Assembly (NCBI RefSeq): GCF_000499845.2
Contig: NC_023750.2
Location: forward strand, 12,899,285 to 12,963,284
DNA: 64,000 bases
Reading direction: 5' to 3'
DNA from: Phaseolus vulgaris
Lineage: Eukaryota > Streptophyta > Magnoliopsida > Fabales > Fabaceae
Shown: positions 18,596 to 29,329 of the stretch, piece after piece
Layout: the number at the start of each line of letters is the position of its first letter
Numbering within the stretch: the stretch's first letter is position 1
Translations under genes and position numbers: made by a program
The notes under the pieces: model-generated
Database searches by the model: none
Told to the model about the DNA's origin: nothing
Seen by the model: the letters and a program-made list of their open reading frames with translations, nothing else

Positions 18596-19388
18596 TGATC
18601 CTGCCTGTTGACCGGAACACTGGAGAATGCCTCGTCAAAGGATCGACGTGCGCACCGCCTCTCACCTTCGTTCCTCTCCGGGATCTACTTCAAGAACCTG
18701 CAAAGAAACGATACGGCGCCGCTGCGGCCGATCGCACTCCGACGCTCAAGTCAGTGACGGTATCACCAAAAACTAAGAGAACTAGAACCGTGCAAATCCT
18801 CTCTCACAATCAGCTCTATCACTCGCAAGCGTAAAGTGTATGAACTGAACGCGTACCTCAGAAAGTTTGTTAAGAACTCTTATATACCTGGTGGTTTTCT
18901 CTCTCCTGGCAGTTACAGACTTGGACACGTGGCTTGCATCCAACTGTACACGTGCCATCATCTGGAGGCTCCCTGACTTGGCGCTGCTTCTGCTCTCATT
19001 TTGGCTAAGTTACTTATGCATGGTACTGCCCAGTGCATAGCTAACTTAGGAGTGCGATCTCTACTGGAACTGGCGAGTTAGGGCCTTCATACACCTTCCC
19101 TGTGGTCTCGCCGGCCGCCTTCATAATCTGCTTCTCCTTCATCTTCGGCGATGTGCTCGCTCTGGCGATCTCCAAGGACTAGGTCGCCTGAATCTACATC
19201 TGGCGACTTGATCTTCAACCTGGCGATCGCCCACTCTGGTAAGCTGGAAGTCAAAACGCGCCAGCTTAACAACTGGCGACTACGCGTGCCCCCCGACTTC
19301 CTTCCCTTCTGCCAACCTGGCGTCTTGTCAACACGCGTACACTGTAGTAGGATGCCACGTCATCACACCCGACCACCAGGGCGGTACA
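18596..19388 (-). repeat. Middle LTR of element A (5' LTR of the intact unit)
   Basis: 793 bp, nearly identical to 7196-7987. It is flanked by the primer site at 18594 and, on the other side, by the polypurine tract at 19389-19404, so it was both 5' LTR of one unit and 3' LTR of another. TATA box at 18879-18886. Confidence 0.9.
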
Positions 19389-19983
19389 CAAGCCCCCCAG
19401 TCTTAAGCGAAGACATGTCTAGCGAAAAGACTGAAAGAGCCTTCATTAACACCGATCTACGTGGCCTTGACGCGGAATTCCAAGCGGTGGTACCTTCTGC
19501 TGCTCTGACGCCCCACCAAACCCCTCACTCATCGCTCGACACGTGGCTTCATCAACGGCTCTCTTCATTTGCCGTTTGCGCTTCCTAAACCCATTTCGAA
19601 AACCCTTAAACCCATTTCGTTCCACTGTTCCATCACTTTCTTCGTGCTTGCAAACGCTCTAACTTCCCTCTGCGAAAACTCTCAACGCTCTTCAACGCTC
19701 CAGATCACCATCTTCCTCCATCGTCTTCCTGATCATCGAAAGGTAATTACTTTCCTTCATCTGTTGGTTTTCCTTGCATTTTCACCGATTCGCATCATCC
19801 TGTAACTGCTTGGTGCATACGCTGTGGGTTGTTTTTCCATTTCTCTTTCTGCGTAACTCAGGGTTTTGTCGATCGTCGCAACGAACTCACATTCGTTCGT
19901 CTTTCACCTTCCTTCTATGATCGAGTCAGCCTTCGTAACCCCCCTGATCATTTTTCCTTTCTTCTTCCTTTGCAGCTGCCATC

Positions 19984-21116
19984 ATGACTCGCACCAAGAT
20001 TACCCCGAAGCCCCCTCCATCAGCACGAAACCTTCCTTCACAAGCACACGACTCAACACAAGTTCGTGGCGCTTCCTCTTCGCAGGCTAAGAGGCCTGCA
20101 TCTTCCCAATCTGCCCTGGCCCAGGCGACTCCACCTAATGCTGGAGGAGCCCCCGTCCCTCTGCCAGACTTCAAAACATTATATCCCTGGGCCACCCCGA
20201 CCCTTCTAAAAGAGACGTCCTCTGTGAACACCGTGGGAGCAGTCTTGCGGCTGACTAAGGGGGACGAGATCTACCAATCGTTTCACAAGGAGCACGACGA
20301 AAAGATGATGGTGCTGCCTTGCCCCGCCGACCTGCCCGTGTGTGCTGATGACAAAGTAAGCGCCGACGGGCCTTTCTGCTTTGTCTATACGACTCTGTTC
20401 AAGAAGGTCAGGCTCAGGTTCCCCTTCACTCGATTTGAGAGGGAACTTCTGACTGAGCTCAACATTGCTGCCGCCCAGCTTCATCCCAACAGCTGGGCGT
20501 TTGTTCGAGCCTTCCAAGTGACGTGCGCCCACCTGGGGTTGCTCGCGTCGGTGGACGTGTTTTTGTTTCTTTTCGAGGCCAAGCACCCAGGAGACCGCCT
20601 GTGGGTCAGCTTGAACGCGATTGCTGGGAGGTCTATCTTTACCATCTTCCAGCAATCGTACAAAGACTGGAAGGGGAAATTTGTCCAAGTACGTGCAAAC
20701 GACAAGGACACCTCCCTTCTTGATGGTTTCCCCTTGTACTGGGTGGACAAGGGGAAAAAGGAGTCCAAGAGCTGCTTCAGGAGGCCCAGAAGTCCTGATA
20801 GCATGGGAGCTTTGGACAGAGACCTTTGTCTCTTCTGGAAGAAGGTGGCGGACGCCAATGTATCATTCCTCACCGCCACCTTGATATGCTTCGAATTCTA
20901 CGAAGACCAACTAGATATCCGAATAGGTTAGGACATTACACCCTCGTCTTGATATTGCTTCTGTTTTAGCTGTTTCTGGGCGTCTTGTGCGTTATGCGCA
21001 AGACTTTGGTTTTACCTTTCCTGCATATACTACCTGCTTTGCTGCTTTTTTACACTTATGCACTTATTCGTTTCCCTTGAGTTAACCCACGCATTTTCAT
21101 TCCATGCAGACGACAT
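19984..21116 (+). pseudogene. Truncated second aORF copy (exon 1 plus intron)
   Basis: Exon 1 (19984-20926) encodes the same 314 residues as 8583-9525, with a silent change near 20371. The intron (20927-21109) is complete, but only about seven bases of exon 2 remain before the sequence jumps to an LTR fragment at 21117. Without exon 2 the coiled-coil half is lost. Its presence outside the middle LTR is the key evidence that element A was once a tandem double element. Confidence 0.85.
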
Positions 21117-21223
21117 ACGCGTGCCCCCCGACTTCCTTCCCTTCTGCCAACCTGGCGTCTTGTCAACACGCCTACACTGTAGTAGGATGCCACGTCATCA
21201 CACCCGACCACCAGGGCGGTACA
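21117..21223 (-). repeat. Truncated outer 5' LTR of element A (107 bp)
   Basis: Matches 7881-7987 except for one substitution (CACGCCTACAC versus CACGCGTACAC). It begins in sense with TGTACC at 21223 and is followed outward by the CAAAC duplication at 21224-21228. The inner side joins aORF exon 2 sequence with about 1 bp of shared sequence, as in end-joining deletion. Confidence 0.9.
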
Positions 21224-21274
21224 CAAACAAAAATAAGCGCTAAGTTTCAAAAAACAAGTGATGGAGGGAGGTGA

Positions 21275-23915
21275 TTAATCTTCAGAGGGCACGATCTTCC
21301 CATCCACCACTTCGTTGCAGATTGACACCATGGAGAGGTCGAGCTCGGGATATTGGCACGAGACTTGCTCCAAAGCGGCGTCGAACCCGGCGGAAAGGAC
21401 TTGGGCAGAGCTTTGCTCGAGCTCTTGAGCCTGCCTCTTCAGCTCGTCAGTTTGCTTCTTCAGCCCTTCGGCTTCTTCATGAGCCTGAGCAAGCTCTTCA
21501 GCAGCTTTCTTGTTTTCCTCCCGAGCCTGGGCCAGCTCTGCAGCAATCCTCGCGTTTTCCTCTTGAGCTTTGCCGAGCTCAGCCTTGGTGTCGTCCCTCT
21601 CCTTCTCGACTTTCCCGAGGAGCACCTCCCGATCTGCTGACCTCTTTTCAAGGTTCTCCACCTTGGCCGCATCTGCTTTCATTGCAGCCTCCAAGTTGGC
21701 CACCTTGAGCCTGTAAGGTACCAGCTTGCTCTCCAGCTCAATTTTCTCTTGGGTTTGGAGGTGCAGTTTTTGGCGCAGATTGGAGGCCTCCTTACGCGCG
21801 CCCCTTAGTTCAGCGTCCATGGCGTCCTCCAGCCTTGAATGGTCAATCTCCGCCATCATCAGGTTGCAAGAGAGTTTTTCCGCCTCCATCCTTATCAGGC
21901 GGTTTGCCTCCTTAAGCACCGCATTCTCATCTTGGAGTTTCTTGCTTGAGTTCTTCACAGCCTTCGTTATGATGGAGGGGAGATCCTCTGCCATCATCTT
22001 CAGTTTGGCTGTGAAGGGTCCCCAGATCTCTTCGATGGAGGGGGGGAAGTTTGAAGTCGTTGCTGGTGGAGGTGCTGGAGGAGCTTGGTGCTGACTTTCA
22101 CCACCACCCTCTTGAGTTTGAAGGGCGAGGGGGGCTTCTTGGCGTGGTGGTGAAGTCGGAGACTCTGTTATTAGGATTGGCAAGTTATGGCCACCTTCAT
22201 CTCCTCCTGGTGCAGCCCCAAGGATAGAGGTGGTTGAAGGAGGACCCTCTCCAGCAGATACAAATGGCGTGGAGGCGCTTGGAGGGTTCTCAATAAAATT
22301 GGGTTCGCTGCCTTCAACCACAGGGGGCGCAACAGCCAAGGGCATTGCTTGGACTAGTTGAGTTGGAGCCGAAGGTGAGGGCGGTGTTGGAGCTGGGGGT
22401 GAAGGCGGTGTTGGAGTGGAGAGTGCAGGTGGCGAAGAGGGAGCCACCCTTGTCCTCTTGGTAACGAGGCCATCCTCGGTGGTCTCTTCATCCTCTTCAT
22501 CCTCTTGTACCACTTGGGGAGTTTTTCTTTTTTGGCTTCCTTAAGATCAGTTTTTTTCGTTGAGGGGCGGGTAGTACCCCGAAAGAGGTTGCACCTCAGG
22601 GGGGAGTTTTGCCCTGAGCAACGTCGATCTCCACCACCGAGTTGGGAACGGTTTGGGAGCCCGCCGCCAACTTGTGAGATCGGGCGATCGCCCTCAGTTC
22701 AGCCAGTTTGCCTTTTCTCAACATGAGGTCTGCACAGGGTAGAAAACAGATAAGTAGGCCCCAAAGCAGAAACAGGTTATACAAACATATGCACGCAGAA
22801 ATAACGCAAGCAAGTAGCACATGGATTAAAAATCAAGACCAGTACACGACAAACAGAACGCCGAATGATAGATGGTAGAAATGCGAAGTCAATTCCAACA
22901 CAAAGCGAAGGTCTTGGTGTCGAGGTAAGGGCTAACCTATGTGAGCTTCAAGTTGGCCCTCGAGAAACTCGAAGGAGATTATTGAGGCGGTGGGGAAAGT
23001 GATGTTGGCGGCTGCCACGCTCTTCCAGAAAAGGCAGAGATCCTTGTCCAACTCCCCCATGTTGTCGGGGCTCCTTGGCCTCCTGAAGCTTTCTTTGGAG
23101 TCTTTGTTCCCCTTGTGTACCCAGTACAAGGGGAAGTCGTCGAGCAGGGAAGGGTCTTGTTCGTTTGGGCGCACCTTGACGAACTTTCCTTTCCAGTCTT
23201 TGTAAGATTGCTGAAAGATCGAGAGGATTGACCTCCCAGCAATCCCGTTTAAGCTAACCCAGAGGCGATCTCCGGGATTCTTAGCCTCGAACAGAAACAG
23301 GAAGACGTCAACTGAAGCTGGTAGCCCCAAGTGGGCACACATGATTTGGAACGCCCTCACGAGTGCCCAACTGTTGGGATGAAGCTGGGCAGGGGCGATG
23401 TTGAGCTCTGTTAGTAGCTCCCTCTTGAAGCGGGTAAAAGGAAGCTTGAGCTTCACTTTCTTGAAGAAGGTGGCGTAGATAAAGCAGAACGACTCGCCGT
23501 TGTTCCCTTTATCATCCGCGCAGATCGGTTCACCCGGGAAGCAGGGCAGCACGACCACTTTGCTGTCGTGCTCCTTATGGAATGTGAGCTCGGATTGGTC
23601 CCCTTTCCTTAATCGGTGCATGCCCAACTCCGTGTTTATTGAAGAAGTTTCTTTTAACAAAGTTGAGGTGGCCCAAGGGTAGAGTTCCTTGTAGTCTTTT
23701 GGAGGTAGGGAGGCCCCTCTGGCGACCGGCGGAGTTGCCTGAGCAGGGTTGGCGTGAGAAGTTGCAGGCCTCTCAGCCTGGTTAGAAGGAGCATCAGAGG
23801 CTCGTGGTGGATTGCGCGCTGGTGGAGGATTTGCCCCAGGAGCAACCCTACGCACTTGGGGTGGAGGGTTTCGCGACGAAGAAGGTAGGTTCGCGGTGGA
23901 TTTTGTGTGAGCCAT
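21275..23915 (-). pseudogene. aORF of element B, right arm
   Basis: Exon 1 runs 23915-22937, starting MAHTKSTANLPSSSRNP; a longer upstream frame exists but the ATG at 23915 aligns with the other copies. It contains YPWATSTLLKETSS, LKLPFTRFKRELLTELN, QLHPNSWALVRAFQ and VDVFLFLFEAKNPGDRLW. The intron is 22936-22730 (ATAG|GTTAGC-type donor, GTGCAG acceptor). Exon 2 is 22729-21275 and is damaged early: a TGA about 22600 and a frameshift in an A-rich run near 22540. It is then open from 22513 to the stop at 21275 with the proline-rich region, the coiled coil and the conserved C-terminal tail ending IVPSED. Exon 1 is intact, so decay is limited to the start of exon 2. Confidence 0.75.
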
Positions 23916-24498
23916 CGTAGGAACTGCAAAGGAAAATGAAAGGGATGAAACAAAGCCAACAGAACGACTCGATTGAGAACGAAGAAGACAGAGCGAACGA
24001 ACAAGAGTTCGCTGGGATGAACGTGACAAAGAACGAAGCCCTAAGCTACGAGAGAAGGAGAAAAGGAAAAAACAGCCCACAACGTATGCTTCAAGCAGAT
24101 AATGGATGATGCGAATCGGTTAAAATGCAGCAAATATCAACAAAAGAAGTAAAAGAGGTACCTTTTTGTGATCAGATGAGCGTTGAAGAGAGTTGGAGAT
24201 TGAGAGAGTTGAGAAGCTTCGTGGGTTCGCAGAGAAAAACTTAGAGTGTTTGAGAATGCAGAAAGATGATGGAACAGTGGAAGTGCAAGGGGTTTTAGGG
24301 GTTTTTCAAACGTTTTCGGAAGCGCAAACGACAGCTGAAGATGACCGTTGATGAAGCCACGTGTCGAGCGATTAGAAAAAGGGGTTTGGTGAAGCATCAG
24401 AAAAGCAGAGGGTACGAACGTTTGGAATTTCGTGTCAGCACCACGTAGATCGACGGTGATGTGACCTCTTAGTCTTTTCGCTAGACAAGTCTTCGCTT

Positions 24499-24514
24499 AA
24501 GACTGGGGGGCTTG
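24499..24514 (+). other. Polypurine tract of element B
   Basis: AAGACTGGGGGGCTTG immediately before the LTR terminus TGTACC, identical to the tract of element A. Confidence 0.75.
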
Positions 24515-25456
24515 TGTACCGACCAGGTAGTCGAGAGTGATGACATGGCAGCTAGCGATAATATAGGCGTGTTGAACGTAACACCTGGCTGACAGAAGGG
24601 AAGGACATCGGGAAGTCTGTGTAGTCGCCAATCGTTAAGTTGGCGTGCTCCGATCTCTAGCGTATCTAAACCGGCGGTCGGCTTGTGTCGTAGTCGCCGT
24701 ATGTGAGCTTAGGCGACCAAGTGGTCAGAGATCGCCGAGAGGGGGACATCGCCGAAAGATCAGGAAAGCTTGTTTAAGGCCTTCAAGGGGCACGAGTACG
24801 AAGGATGAAGTTATCAGATGATCATTCCCTAGCCAGAGGTTGAGGCCAGGGAACAGTTTACCAGAACATGCACGATGAGCAAGTAATGCAGATCGTGATA
24901 GCGGCAGGCGAGACCACAGAGAAGGTGTGCATGGTGACACCCCGTGCTCGCCATTAGAAGAGATCGCGCTCCAAGGCAGCTATGCACCGAGTTGCTCCTC
25001 ACCTGAGTAACTTAGTCGAACAGCCTGAAGAGTAGAAATGGCGCTCAAGCAGAAGACGTTCCAGATGGTGACGCGTGTACAACTGGATGCGAGCCACGTG
25101 TCCAGAGGTGTAACCGTCAGGAGAGAGAAAACGCACAGGTATATAAGGAACTCTTAACAGATTCTGAGGTACGCGCGTTTAGAACACTTCTTTACGCTTT
25201 GAGAATACTTGAGTACGCGGAGAGAGTTTTTGCACGGTTCTTGAGTTTTTAGCTTTCTCTCTTAGAGTTTTGGTGATTCCGTCACTGACTTAAGCGTCGG
25301 AGCGCGATCGGCCGCAGCGGCGCCACTCTGTCTTTTTCAGGTTCTTGAGGAGAATCGAGGTGTGAAGGACGGAAGCTAGCGTGGTGCAAAGCCGATCCAG
25401 AGGAAGATACCTTTGGCGTGGCAAGACTCTTGCGTTCTGGTCAACCGGCAGGATCA
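24515..25456 (+). repeat. 3' LTR of element B
   Basis: 942 bp, TGTACC...GGATCA, diverged from the LTRs of A and D but with the same layout: CACGTG near 25095, TATATAAG at 25140-25147, then a segment with GCCGCAGCGGCGCC shared by all family LTRs. The following bases ATACT are the only candidate duplication; its partner would lie outside the window. Confidence 0.85.
25140..25147 (+). promoter_or_regulatory. LTR TATA box (element B)
   Basis: TATATAAG about 45 bp downstream of a CACGTG motif, in sense orientation, matching the promoter layout in the other family LTRs. Confidence 0.6.
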
Positions 25457-27897
25457 ATACTCATATTTATATTATTTTTTTATCGTTGATAAAAAGACTT
25501 TCGCCACTTTATTGTATTTTGAAAAAAACCTTCAATAAAAAAATACACATAACTGTAAAATAGCATAGATTTATTTCACCTTTTATTTCCTTAATTTTTC
25601 ACCAATGTACAATATTTCGGTCTTTAAAAATTTAATAACACATTGGATATTCAAATTTTTAAAAGTAAACAATACGGTTCACTTCTAAAATATTATTTAG
25701 TTTTTAATAGAAAATGCCAAATATTAATAAGTTATAATAATAATTTTAGTTACTGATTTACTTAGAATAATAATGTCAATACCAATATTTAATTATAACT
25801 TTTACTTTTGTTATTAATTACTAGTAATATGCTAATTATTTTTTATATTGGATAAAAATGACTTAGATAATCAAATGTGGTATCATATTTTTATAGGGTG
25901 CAAAATTGACCAAACTATGAGACCAAGATGAATTTCAACAAATAAAATTTTTTTTGTTGAACTTAAAATATTGAATGTTTACACGAAAAGTGGACAAACC
26001 AAAAGGGTGGTGGTGCACGCGGAACCATCTATCAATCCTCTCTTCTCTCTTTCCTACATCTTTTCCTTCTGTTTCTTTTCACCCACTTGCTCATCAACTT
26101 GCACAAACCGACGACGTTTACTATTCCTCATTCACACTCAAACAAATAAAACAAACGTGCCACCCTTTTTTTCTTCATTTTTTCTATTCCTTCATTACAA
26201 TTAAAATAAAAATGAGTGAGATCTATATGCTTCAACTTGCTTATTTTTTTTATGGAAATTTACTTTAGTTTTTTTTTTTTCTCTTTGCGTGAATAATAAT
26301 ATGTTAATGGACCCGTGCATGGTTCATTGGTTGCAACTTTGTTTGTGCATTTTGTGTGTATAACATCATCAACATTAATTACAAGTTTATCTTACAACTA
26401 ACGACAGGTTGGCAGATACAGTATATACTCTTCAATATCCTATTCACTTTTTTCTTTCTCTCTTTTTGCTATTAGGTCTTCTCTATTTTCTTACTTTATA
26501 ATATATATATATATATTTATATATATATAGATTGAGAGAGAGGGGTTAAGTTTAACTAAAAAATAAAATAAAATAGTTTTATTTCAGTTAGGTACATGAT
26601 ATATAAGATAACACTATACTTCTGACATGATTTGGTAAGAATTCAAAGTCCTAGCTAATTTTCCTGCATTTATTGTTACATATTAAAGACAAATTTTAAT
26701 AATGAAAACTACATGCTAAAAAGAAATAAACTTCGCCCAATTAATGGATTATATTATTTAAGAGAAGAAAGAAAATAGGTTTGAATTGTTGTTTAATTAT
26801 TGGCTACATTCATTTTTGTAATAGTCTTGTAGATCTCAAGCATTAACGTATGGGAACTCAATTTAAAATGATTTCGTAATGTTTAATGTTGAAATTTGTA
26901 ATTCATGACTTATATAACCACTAGTTTGTATATTTATATATGATTTTGTACAGATGATTCAATTCGCAAATCGCATCAATTAATTTATCAAACATATAAT
27001 TTAGTGCAATTATTTTCGTATCTTCACCATCTCCACTAGCTTCATTAATAAAAGGAGGAGGTCCTAGTTGGATAACCACCCACACTAACTTTAACAATAA
27101 CCCCATTCAATCACCACCAATTTTTTCTTAATTCAATCACCATTTAGTTTCTCGTGATTCATAGTATGTATAAATACAGGTAAATAAATAAATAAATAAA
27201 TTACAGAATATCTTAAAAATCAATTTATTCAACACATTGATATTTCTTATTGGAAAATCTCAATCGGTGATGGTAATTTTTTTCCACTAATATAATACTT
27301 TTTATGGATTTATTCTCAATAAGATTTTGTTTTGCAAAAATGATTATAAACACGGTATGTTACGGTAGATGACAACCCTATTTTTATTTATTTAATCATA
27401 TTACAACTTTTAATACTATTTTAATATCTTTTATCTAATTTAATTAAAAATTTATTTTTTATTATATATATTTATATCTAAATTTTTTTATGAGTGGTAT
27501 ATAACTCTTAAGTATCATTTCTTATTTCTTATAGTAGATATTCAAAAGAGGGAAATAGAAAACATAAAAGTGTAGATGCGGCATTGATAATTTCATGTAC
27601 TGATAAAAGAAATAAGAAAAAAACAAAAGAGTATGAAGAGAGTGCTTTCAGAATTTTTCTTTGTTTTATGAACATATTATAATATAATGGAACCTAGTAC
27701 CAGCATTAGAAAAACCCCATGTTCCAATTTTCAGAGGACATTAAGATACAGCAAAATTGAAGAGTAACAGTAAGTAGTAGAAATAAACGATATAGTAATA
27801 ATCACAATATACACATACAACGCAGTTGCCAATCACCATATATATAAAATGATACTATAAATCATAAATCGTAAAAGAAATAAAAAAAAGGGGGAAA
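25457..27897. other. AT-rich intergenic DNA, no gene seen
   Basis: No convincing coding frame on either strand. A CT-rich stretch at about 26030-26190 resembles a plant 5' leader but no gene follows it. Simple repeats are a TA run near 26500-26530 and AAAT units at 27180-27200. Confidence 0.6.
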
Positions 27898-28518
27898 TTA
27901 GGAACAGAACTTGTAATCGTTGTTGTTGTTTCGTGGCGCTAAGTTCTCCGAGGTTTGCGCAAGTGACTGAAGGTTGCACCTTACGATTGTGTCCACGAAC
28001 ACGCGCGTGTCTTCGGGCGTGTTCCCGGGTGGCACATCCACCACGAAGGACTCCACAACCACCGTGCCGGAACCGGCAGCGGCGGGGTGGAGAGTGGTGA
28101 CGGAGCGGTAGTTGGCGAGGCGGTGGTCCCCGCCGACGACGCTGAAGCTGATGACGTGGCGCTCGTCGTCGAGGATCTCGAGGCGCTCGGTGCTCCGCGC
28201 TGCGGGGAGGCCGGAGATGATGTGGACTTCCCGGAGCGTCCCGACGTCGCCGTCGCCTCCAATGACGTGACAGCTCTTCACGAAGTGCTTGTAGGCCTGA
28301 GGGTTGTCAAAGCGCCGCACGACGGACCACACGGTGGGCACCGAGGCGGCGATCTCCTGCACCACTGCCGAGCAGCACTGGTTTTCAGCCACCGCGTGAC
28401 TGTGGTAACGCGCCACGGCGTCAGGCACCGCCTCAAAGGGCTTCACGAGGAGAGCATCATGACAGTTTGCGGCGGCGGAGTCGGTGCGGTTGATCAGGTG
28501 GAGGAGAAGGGAAGACAT
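27898..28518 (-). CDS. PYL: PYL-type abscisic acid receptor (PYR/PYL/RCAR, subfamily of PYL4-PYL6)
   Basis: 206 residues, single exon, START/Bet v 1-like fold. It binds abscisic acid in cytosol and nucleus and then inhibits clade A PP2C phosphatases, releasing SnRK2 kinases. Seen directly: WSVVRRFDNPQAYKHFVKSC with the hormone-contacting Lys77, the gate loop SGLPA (102-106), Glu111 in STERLE, the latch HRL (132-134) followed by NYRSV, Glu156 in VVVESFVVDVPPGN, and the C-terminal helix PEDTRVFVDTIVRCNLQSLA with Asn182. All residues expected of a working receptor are present. The absence of introns and the CC-X-VQ-type N-terminal region fit the PYL4/5/6 group. The start ATG has a favourable context (CACCCATGTC). 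It is the only host gene in the window and sits in a 5.8-kb island between retroelements. Confidence 0.93.
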   Translation of the reverse strand: MSSLLLHLINRTDSAAANCHDALLVKPFEAVPDAVARYHSHAVAENQCCSAVVQEIAASVPTVWSVVRRFDNPQAYKHFVKSCHVIGGDGDVGTLREVHIISGLPAARSTERLEILDDERHVISFSVVGGDHRLANYRSVTTLHPAAAGSGTVVVESFVVDVPPGNTPEDTRVFVDTIVRCNLQSLAQTSENLAPRNNNNDYKFCS

Positions 28519-29329
28519 GGGTGGGTTTGGTGGCGTTAAAAAAACAAGGTTGAAGATGATTGTGTGGTTTATAAGCTAGAATTAATGACTAAGCTCTTAA
28601 TTAGAAGTATCTCTAAGTTGAAAGTTAATGACTAATCTCGGAATCATAAATATTATAGCATTCAAAGTTTAAGATTAATACCTGAAATAGAAGTATTTTT
28701 GGATCAGAAATTTAAGACTGATCTCTGAAGTAGAAGAAGATAGAGGTTGTTGGTGAATAATGAAATGAATTAGAAGGATTTTGAAAGGATTTAGGGTTTT
28801 CTTGTTCCTTTAATTTTACCAAGAGAAAGAAAGCTAATGAGTGAGGTTGGAGGGGTGGTTTGGTTTTGCAGTTAGGTTATGTAGATTATATATATAGTTG
28901 TAGAAGCTTGAAACTTGAAGCTTGAAGATAGTGTATGGTGGTAGGGTTGGGTTTTGAAAAGATGAAAGGTTAAAATGAAGTTCATGTGGGGGACGTTTTA
29001 AAATAGGGGACAAGTTGGTCGAGTTCAATTGACCAAAATGGGGTTGTAGCATTTCATTTCATGTGAAACTACGAGTTTGTTGTACGTTGTCTCGTGAACC
29101 TCTCTTTTGTTTATAGAACAAAGCCGAAGGAACCTATTTCATTACCCGTTTAGCCCCTTTCTTTCATTTTCAAAATTTAGTGCATGAAATTGATAGAGAA
29201 AGCCAACTTGAACCTTTTCTTTTGGTAAGAGAAGATTAGGGGCATTGATAATCGTTTTAATAAGTTAACCTGAATTTACATACCAAGTTAATAACAAGAA
29301 TTAGATATGGAAATTAATTTTTGTCCCTA
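28519..29329 (-). promoter_or_regulatory. Upstream region of the PYL gene
   Basis: About 800 bp before the hAT-like element. A TATATATATA run at 28887-28896 could be the core promoter, giving a leader of about 340 bases. No splice sites are assigned. The nearest ACGT core is in GGACGTTTTA near 28990, not a consensus ABRE. Confidence 0.45.

Larger units (their letters stand above)
7196..21223 (-). mobile_element. Young Tat-type Ty3/gypsy element A with three LTR segments
   Basis: Minus-sense retrotransposon bounded by CAAAC duplications. In sense order: LTR fragment (21223-21117), end of an internal region (aORF intron and exon 1, 21116-19389), full LTR (19388-18596), primer-binding site, gag, pol, post-pol block, hairpin array, aORF, polypurine tract, full LTR (7987-7196). 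The repeat 7196-9716 versus 18596-21116 is about 2.5 kb and nearly identical (two substitutions and one 1-bp indel noticed), so insertion was recent. The middle LTR has a polypurine tract on one side and a primer site on the other, as expected of the shared LTR in a tandem double element. The first unit lost everything from LTR base 107 to the aORF intron. Confidence 0.9.
21224..25456 (+). mobile_element. Element B, right palindrome arm (distal part with 3' LTR)
   Basis: Continuation of the arm interrupted at 7195. In sense order it has the antisense aORF (23915 down to 21275), the polypurine tract at 24499-24514 and the 3' LTR 24515-25456. Base 25457 starts unrelated AT-rich DNA, so this is the right edge of the palindromic element. 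Confidence 0.85.

Noticed and set aside
24515..25461. ATACT after the B LTR as a confirmed target duplication
   Set aside because: The other end of the palindromic element is outside the window, so no partner can be shown.
25971..26268. Frames of 77 and 97 codons downstream of element B
   Set aside because: Low-complexity CT-rich translation, no conserved motif, no gene structure.
28087..28539. Plus-strand 150-codon frame opposite the PYL gene
   Set aside because: G+C-rich shadow of the receptor coding sequence with no homology.
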